A stretch of DNA of 52,363 nucleotides from a virus, in the IMG/VR virus record IMGVR_UViG_3300037069_001879, positions 1 to 52,363 of that record; one strand, given 5' to 3'. Below, piece by piece: positions 47,984 to 52,363 of the stretch. Numbering within the stretch: position 1 is the first letter of the stretch; each line of letters starts with the position of its first letter. The notes under the pieces were generated by a model. It saw only the letters and a program-made list of their open reading frames with translations. It had not been told where the DNA came from and searched no databases. The position numbers and the translations under genes were made by a program.

Positions 47984-48220
47984 ATGGCTAAACATATTTT
48001 AAACCTACACATGCTGTCCAAGCTCGTGGACATGCAGGATCCTAAGTTGTATTACCATTTAAACCTTGCCATGAAAGGTGTGGTTGGCCAACTTGACAAA
48101 GCGGCATTGCAAAAAATTAAAAAGGTTCTTTCTGCTGAGCATCAAAAAAACCTTAAGTTTATCGACGACCTTATAAAGAAAGGCGAAGTTCAGCAGTCCG
48201 ATCTTAAAAAAGCATCTTAA
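47984..48220 (+). CDS. Small Lys-rich helical protein (78 aa)
   Basis: A very basic helical protein (MAKHILNLHMLSKLVDMQD, KAALQKIKKVLSAEHQKN, DDLIKKGEVQQSD). It is the first gene of the rightward early operon, positioned next to divergent promoters. Possible DNA- or RNA-binding or host-interaction role. No family recognised. Confidence 0.65.
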   Translation: MAKHILNLHMLSKLVDMQDPKLYYHLNLAMKGVVGQLDKAALQKIKKVLSAEHQKNLKFIDDLIKKGEVQQSDLKKAS

Positions 48221-48251
48221 CAAAAATAATTCACATAATTTTTAACCAAAA

Positions 48252-48758
48252 ATGAAAGTTGTACACTTTACATTACCACAAGACTACTCGGGCAGCGAAT
48301 TAGCAGCCTGGTTAAAGTCGAACGCTGTGGAGAGCTTTACCGACGAGATCAAGCGGTATTTCACTTCCGAGCAAATCGCGGACTTTGAACATGAGTCCTC
48401 AACCCATGGCCGCGAAAAAAACAAGCTGGACGATCTGTTAAAAGAGATCACCGCAGCAATCAAAAAAGGCCTCGAGGGCGAGGAGCCTTTAATTATCGAA
48501 ATTGCTCCAACCATTGGTACCGTTATGCTTGATAAGCAGCGCCGCCAAAACGACAACTTTATTGACCGTGGTTATGAGGTTGAAGAGTGCGAGGTGTTTG
48601 GCATCGTTAACGAAACCGAGGAAACCATGGAATACGTTACGATTGAGGGTGAGCTTGTTAAGGAGCGTACCCGCGGGCTGTCGCCTAAGGAGAAAATGAA
48701 ATATTTGCACGTTAAGCAAATATCCATGGTTCCGGGCCAGTTAGCTGCAAATGGCTAA
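48252..48758 (+). CDS. Hypothetical protein (168 aa)
   Basis: An acidic protein with helical N-terminal half (SFTDEIKRYFTSEQIADFEHE) and beta-rich C-terminal half (YEVEECEVFGIVNETEETMEYVTIEGELV). The stop overlaps the next small gene by 8 bp (ATGGCTAA). No family recognised. Confidence 0.65.
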   Translation: MKVVHFTLPQDYSGSELAAWLKSNAVESFTDEIKRYFTSEQIADFEHESSTHGREKNKLDDLLKEITAAIKKGLEGEEPLIIEIAPTIGTVMLDKQRRQNDNFIDRGYEVEECEVFGIVNETEETMEYVTIEGELVKERTRGLSPKEKMKYLHVKQISMVPGQLAANG

Positions 48759-48906
48759 GCAAACTAACGACCGGGATTTGCCTGAGGTGGATCCCGGTTT
48801 AAAAAAGACAATTTTTGAATTGGCGGCCAACCTCAAGTCGAAAGGTTGGACAGACCGTCGTATTAATCGACACATCGAAAAAAAGTTTAATATTAAAATC
48901 AATTAA
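48751..48906 (+). CDS. Small basic protein (51 aa)
   Basis: ATG at 48751 overlaps the previous stop by 8 bp, and the TAA at 48904-48906 lies just before the next ATG at 48908. The product begins MAKQTNDRDLPEVD and ends with a basic helix (LKSKGWTDRRINRHIEKKF). The tight operon fit supports it. The helix with RRINRHIEKKF could bind nucleic acid. Confidence 0.7.
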   Translation: MAKQTNDRDLPEVDPGLKKTIFELAANLKSKGWTDRRINRHIEKKFNIKIN

Positions 48907-48907
48907 A

Positions 48908-49651
48908 ATGGATATTGATAAAATGAACGTAAACGTTCCTACTGATTATAACGGATCGCCTATCCACGTAGTGATAAGCGAAGGCAAGACGCCCGCACTC
49001 AATGAGCCGCGACAACTTAATAAGATCGTAACGCTGGGCTCCATAGCGGCCCTTATTTTAGCTGGTAAGTTTGACAAAAACCCAAAAGACAACAAAGCAA
49101 TGTTGTTTTACAACTTACAGCCCGAAAAATTGGGTATGGACTTTTACGGTGACCCTACGGACGCCCTGGCTGTTGAGCTGCATGCCAAGCTGGAAATCAA
49201 TCCCGACTTTTTGGCCTGGGGCATTAACAAGGATCATTATTTTTCAGGCAAGGACCTGCAACTGTTTTGCCGTCGGTATGCTCATTGCTTCGCTGACCCA
49301 AAACAGGCAATGGTGCTGGTAAACGCGCTGCGTAACTTCGAGGTTAAGTTTGAGCAGGTACACAAAGAAGAGGACGACCGCAAGGGTAATACTGATAAAC
49401 AGTTAAAAACCAGCCTCAACTTTGCAAAAGGCGAAGTGCCAACCGAATGGTTGCTTACCATGCCGCTCTTTAAAGCCACCGAGCCTGTGACTTTTAAGGT
49501 TGAAATTGAGATCGAGGCGCGTAACGGTTACCCGACCTTTGGTTTTTACAGTCTTGAAAGTGACCTCCTTTTAAAGACTACGGGCGAAACCATAGTAATG
49601 AATGAGGTTAATAAATTTTCGGACTACGTTGTTTCAATGGAACAACAATAA
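48908..49651 (+). CDS. Hypothetical protein (247 aa)
   Basis: ATG 48908 follows directly on the stop of the 51-aa gene. The protein has an N-terminal beta segment (PIHVVISEGKTPALNEPRQL), a helical middle and C-terminal strands ending in a hydrophilic tail. It carries no signal or TM segment. The composition resembles phage ssDNA-binding or RNA-processing proteins only in a general way. Unknown. Confidence 0.6.
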   Translation: MDIDKMNVNVPTDYNGSPIHVVISEGKTPALNEPRQLNKIVTLGSIAALILAGKFDKNPKDNKAMLFYNLQPEKLGMDFYGDPTDALAVELHAKLEINPDFLAWGINKDHYFSGKDLQLFCRRYAHCFADPKQAMVLVNALRNFEVKFEQVHKEEDDRKGNTDKQLKTSLNFAKGEVPTEWLLTMPLFKATEPVTFKVEIEIEARNGYPTFGFYSLESDLLLKTTGETIVMNEVNKFSDYVVSMEQQ

Positions 49652-49663
49652 CCAAAACCCACA

Positions 49664-49999
49664 ATGAAAAAATTATTAACCATGTCGTGTTGTATACTTA
49701 TAGCGGTTTGCTCTTTTGCCCAGGGTACACACGAAAAAACGAAACCAAAAAAAGAAACCATTGGCGTAGCGCCTACGCCTGGACCTGAAAAGATATACCA
49801 TTTCAGTTTTGATATGCCTGCAAGTGAAGTGAACAGGCTGGGCTTTGCGCTCAACCTGACGCTGGACCGATTAGACGAAACGTCCGCGCCTGCTAACCAG
49901 GTTAAGGATAGCAAAACCACTATTAAAAACTGGGGCCTCGTGCTGCAAAGGCAAGTTGAGGCGCAGAATGATACAACCAAAAAGCCTCCTGCGAAGTAG
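49664..49999 (+). CDS. Secreted small protein with Sec signal (111 aa)
   Basis: The N-terminus MKKLLTMSCCILIAVCSFAQ is a signal peptide ending in AQ. The mature 90 residues are Lys/Pro-rich near the start, then helical. Cysteines in the signal core do not form a lipobox followed by a good +2 context, so type I cleavage is more likely. Last gene of the rightward operon before a terminator. A periplasmic role during infection is implied. Confidence 0.7.
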   Translation: MKKLLTMSCCILIAVCSFAQGTHEKTKPKKETIGVAPTPGPEKIYHFSFDMPASEVNRLGFALNLTLDRLDETSAPANQVKDSKTTIKNWGLVLQRQVEAQNDTTKKPPAK

Positions 50000-50018
50000 G
50001 CTAAATTACTGACAAATG

Positions 50019-50051
50019 AAAAAGCCCTGCGTTAATAGCAAGGCTTTTTTT
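50019..50051. terminator. Convergent, probably bidirectional terminator
   Basis: AAAAAGCC (50019-50026) pairs with GGCTTTTT (50042-50049), and an inner TGC/GCA pair adds length. T-runs of seven (plus) and five (minus) follow. It ends the rightward operon and the leftward late operon. Confidence 0.9.
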
Positions 50052-50072
50052 GTGGGCAGCAAGCAGGTAGCT

Positions 50073-50309
50073 TTATACCTTGTTTGTCTTGGCTGCTGAG
50101 CTAACAGCGGCCGCGCTGTTAGGGTCGTTAACGACTGTTCCGCCCGTTACATTGCTGTCTTTAGCATTGATTAAGCCTACGGCAACGGCAAGGGCTGTTA
50201 ATGCGTTGGCCACATCGTGCGTAACAACGGTAGGGAACAAAAGCGGAAGCAGTTGCAGTATAACAACCACCACGCCGCTTGCTGAGGTTTTCCAGGATTT
50301 GAAATTCAT
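50073..50309 (-). CDS. Holin-like membrane protein
   Basis: A 78-residue protein with two membrane spans (about residues 10-30 and 33-50, separated by a short turn), a short cytoplasmic N-terminus and a hydrophilic C-terminal tail. The layout is that of small two-TM phage holins. It is the last gene of the late operon before the terminator. The muramidase (10.9 kb) and CHAP hydrolase (21.8 kb) lie far away in the same operon, so the lysis genes are not clustered. Family not identified. Confidence 0.65.
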   Translation of the reverse strand: MNFKSWKTSASGVVVVILQLLPLLFPTVVTHDVANALTALAVAVGLINAKDSNVTGGTVVNDPNSAAAVSSAAKTNKV

Positions 50310-50422
50310 AACGCTTTGGGTTTGATTAATAAAAAAAACAATGATACGGTTTTTATGGATACACCTGATAATTAATTACGCTGAGCGCGAGGCTGAGGAT
50401 TAAAATTGTTTTTTTTCATTTG

Positions 50423-50782
50423 CTATTGTTTATGTATCCTGGGGTTAAAAATTGAAATTCGACTATCGAGAAACTCCATGTACGCCGCTGTTCCAGGCAG
50501 CGGTTGCAGCAACTGCAAATAGCCAGCGTTTGAAATCTCTGCCCCTTGCTTGTTGTAAAACACAACCCGGATAAAAAAACCGACTGTCGTATCCCGCTGC
50601 ATTTGGGTAATGGAGTAGGTAACCGAACGCGCGGTGTCGGTTAGCGACGTGGCCACCATCTTATCGATCACGTAAGCGCCTTTTGGCACCAGTACCGTAT
50701 CGCCCTCGTTGCTTCTGATTTTTGTTTGTGCGTTTACCCCAATAGCTGCTATCATGAGTAAAAATGTGATGATTGTTTTCAT
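50423..50782 (-). CDS. Secreted protein downstream of the tail spike (119 aa)
   Basis: It has a signal peptide MKTIITFLLMIAAIGVNAQ and about 100 residues of mature beta-rich sequence without cysteines. It begins 6 bp after the spike stop, so both are co-expressed. It could be a spike chaperone, a periplasmic inhibitor or a surface protein. No motif decides. Confidence 0.65.
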   Translation of the reverse strand: MKTIITFLLMIAAIGVNAQTKIRSNEGDTVLVPKGAYVIDKMVATSLTDTARSVTYSITQMQRDTTVGFFIRVVFYNKQGAEISNAGYLQLLQPLPGTAAYMEFLDSRISIFNPRIHKQ

Positions 50783-50788
50783 AATGCT

Positions 50789-52363
50789 TTAAAATGAACC
50801 GATTACCAGCCATGCGTTTCCGCTTGCCTGAATTGTATAGCCTTTGTATTGAACGCTTACCGTTAAAGAAGCCGCACCGTCTACTGTATCAGCGCCGTTC
50901 GGAGTTATCACAACCGTATTGGCTGAACCGTCTATTTTTTTAATGATGTAGGTTTGGCCGGGAACGGTATTTGCGGCGGGTAGATTGACCGTTACAGTCC
51001 CGCTGGTGGCGTTACCCTGAATTATATAATTACTTGTTGTTGCTGTTGTGGCACCCGCGCTAAATGTATTCGAGGTTGTCTGTATGCCGGTAAAGTGTGC
51101 CGCTCCCGTGAATTGAGGGCTTGCTAAAGGGGAATAATAAGTATTCACCCATGCTGTCGTTGGTATCTGCGTAGTGTTAATGTTTGAGCCGGGTGTTGGC
51201 GCTGTTGGTGTGCCGGTTAATGCGGGGCTTGCCGATGTTGCGTAATAATTAGCCGCTATAACATTCAATTTACCGTTCGTACCGCTCGTAACTAAACTAT
51301 CTGTGCCTGCCGTACCAACGCCTTTTTGTTTGATTGTGGCAAGCCCGTTAACCTGTAATTTTGCGCCGCTGCCATTATCCGTGTTGTTATTAATTAAGAC
51401 ATTTCCCGTACTTCCCTTAATCACCATTTGGTAGGTAGAATTTGTACCGAGTGTGGAAAGATCAATATCCTGGGCCGTCCCTGTTGAGTTAGCATCGGCA
51501 ACCAGTAAAAGCCTGTTATTTCCAAGAGACGTGTATTCAGTAGAGGAGGCCAATGAGGCATTCGTAAAGTTAGATGGTAGCGAAAATATGCCGCCGATTG
51601 TAATTCCGTTGACCGTTAAATTAACGCCGGAAAATGCGTTTGTTCCCGTGTTTGTATTGGATAAGTTTATTTGAGTGTTAAAGGCATTATCGTTGTTGAT
51701 AAAGTTTTGAATGCCCGAAAAGTTCATTCCGGTTGCGAAACTGGTCAAAAGCCCATAGCCATCGTTATATGTCTTGGTAATTGATGAGCTGCCGAAAAAC
51801 GCAATCTGGGATGGCGCCGAAATGTTGTTAGGATAATAAGATGAAATAACACTTGTTGCCTTTAACTGCAATGCCCATCCTACCGAAGACAATAACCTTA
51901 TATTATTCATTAAAAGAACGGGTATAGTTGCGCCCTCGTCTACTGCTATTGCAGACGTATTTGAGGCGGTTACATTGTTTAAGCTAACGTCGTTTGTTAC
52001 CAAAGATGCCCCAAGATCAACCGGGAACATATTGACTACCGAGGTTGCTGAATCCCTCAAAATGGCGCTGTCAAAAATGTTTATATGGTTTATATTGCCG
52101 TTAAGCTGGATTATATTAAAGGCACTTGTGTTTGTGTTGGAAGTCATAGAGAAATTATGACTAATATTTAACCGGTTAATTGTCGATCCTGTATCTACCA
52201 TTAAAGACGGGTATCCGTTACCTATGGATGGCCTTTTGTAGTTCGTAATGGATATTTCATTTGCGATTGTATGAATGTAGGCTTGAGCTGGTTTATAGCC
52301 CCCGGTGGTTGCGGTAACATTCACATTATCTATCCTGACCGAAGAAATGTTTCCCTTTTTCTT
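50789..52363 (-). CDS. Tail spike/fibre, C-terminal part (continues from 1-2034)
   Basis: The open frame enters from the right edge (about 524 codons, first ATG at 52324) and, through the terminal repeat, is the continuation of the spike whose start is at 2034. The first 250 residues are a beta-helix. The later region has SPALTGTPTAPTPGSNINTTQIPTTAW-type repeats, a standard phage tail-fibre collar module, and a C-terminal domain with AANTVPGQTYIIKKIDGS and VSVQYKGYTIQASGNAW (trimerisation/receptor end). The joined protein is a polysaccharide-directed spike candidate. The product is split here only by the linear representation. Confidence 0.88.
   Translation of the reverse strand, partial: KKKGNISSVRIDNVNVTATTGGYKPAQAYIHTIANEISITNYKRPSIGNGYPSLMVDTGSTINRLNISHNFSMTSNTNTSAFNIIQLNGNINHINIFDSAILRDSATSVVNMFPVDLGASLVTNDVSLNNVTASNTSAIAVDEGATIPVLLMNNIRLLSSVGWALQLKATSVISSYYPNNISAPSQIAFFGSSSITKTYNDGYGLLTSFATGMNFSGIQNFINNDNAFNTQINLSNTNTGTNAFSGVNLTVNGITIGGIFSLPSNFTNASLASSTEYTSLGNNRLLLVADANSTGTAQDIDLSTLGTNSTYQMVIKGSTGNVLINNNTDNGSGAKLQVNGLATIKQKGVGTAGTDSLVTSGTNGKLNVIAANYYATSASPALTGTPTAPTPGSNINTTQIPTTAWVNTYYSPLASPQFTGAAHFTGIQTTSNTFSAGATTATTSNYIIQGNATSGTVTVNLPAANTVPGQTYIIKKIDGSANTVVITPNGADTVDGAASLTVSVQYKGYTIQASGNAWLVIGSF
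52279..52360 (+). repeat. Terminal direct repeat, right copy
   Basis: Identical to 3-84 with an offset of 52,276 bp, which therefore estimates genome length. Confidence 0.9.

Noticed and set aside
50372-50419. 15-codon frame beginning MKKNNFN between the secreted protein and holin genes
   Set aside because: A one-base change in the A8 run would give a signal-peptide-like 21-mer, but either version stops quickly. Probably a gene remnant or chance.
1-52363. tRNA, integrase, repressor, DNA polymerase or QueC genes
   Set aside because: I looked for their typical motifs and found none. Absence by eye is not proof, and a profile search would be needed.

Overview
The window is an essentially complete tailed-phage genome. 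An 82-bp direct repeat (3-84 and 52279-52360) joins the two ends into a circle of about 52,276 bp, and the reading frame of one tail-fibre gene runs through the junction. The host is very probably a member of Bacteroidota. Several intergenic regions carry that phylum's promoter signature (TTTG, 17-20 bp, TAnnTTTG), and four proteins begin with Sec signal peptides ending in AQ. A 1307-residue tape-measure protein and the absence of a recognisable sheath point to a long-tailed siphovirus. I saw no integrase, repressor, DNA polymerase or tRNA gene, so a lytic phage that borrows the host replicase is the simplest reading.

Nearly all genes run leftward (minus strand). Reading leftward from 47.85 kb, the layout is as follows. 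(1) 47.9-45.2 kb holds a RecT-like annealing protein and a coiled-coil partner. (2) 45.1-41.0 kb holds a PD-(D/E)XK nuclease, QueD, ThyX, QueE and FolE. (3) 40.9-32.2 kb holds a NUMOD4-like protein, a cupin, a glycosyltransferase, a DpdA-like transglycosylase, a ParB-like protein, an ASCH-type DUF3850 protein, a VRR-NUC nuclease, a superfamily 2 helicase and a RepA-like ATPase. (4) 32.2-31.8 kb is a repeat-rich, AT-rich gap between ATPase and primase and is the best origin candidate. (5) 31.8-28.1 kb holds primase, DUF4031, the small terminase and secreted proteins including a nuclease. (6) 26.4-24.1 kb holds small accessory genes and a hexapeptide-repeat protein. (7) 23.9-2.0 kb is packaging, head and tail: TerL, a CHAP-like hydrolase, portal, scaffold, major capsid, neck proteins, frameshifted tail chaperone, muramidase, tape measure and tail-tip proteins. 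(8) The tail spike crosses the contig ends, and a secreted protein and a holin-like protein end the operon at a terminator near 50.03 kb. Two short rightward operons interrupt this: 26.6-28.1 kb (including a SprT-like metalloprotease) and 48.0-50.0 kb.

The most interesting biology is a predicted 7-deazaguanine DNA-modification system. FolE, QueD and QueE make 7-carboxy-7-deazaguanine (CDG), but no QueC is present to convert it to preQ0. A DpdA-like transglycosylase should place the base in DNA. Its gene overlaps a glycosyltransferase gene upstream and a ParB-like gene downstream by 4 nt each, so the three appear translationally coupled. This suggests a CDG-type or further decorated guanine.

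Regulation is partly legible. Five copies of an AT-rich core sit in intergenic regions, four of them directly upstream of leftward -33 boxes. The major capsid gene and another structural gene share a 25-nt leader element and 17-bp-spaced promoters. The tail chaperone pair is joined by a -1 frameshift at an A9 run. Several hairpin terminators separate the modules.
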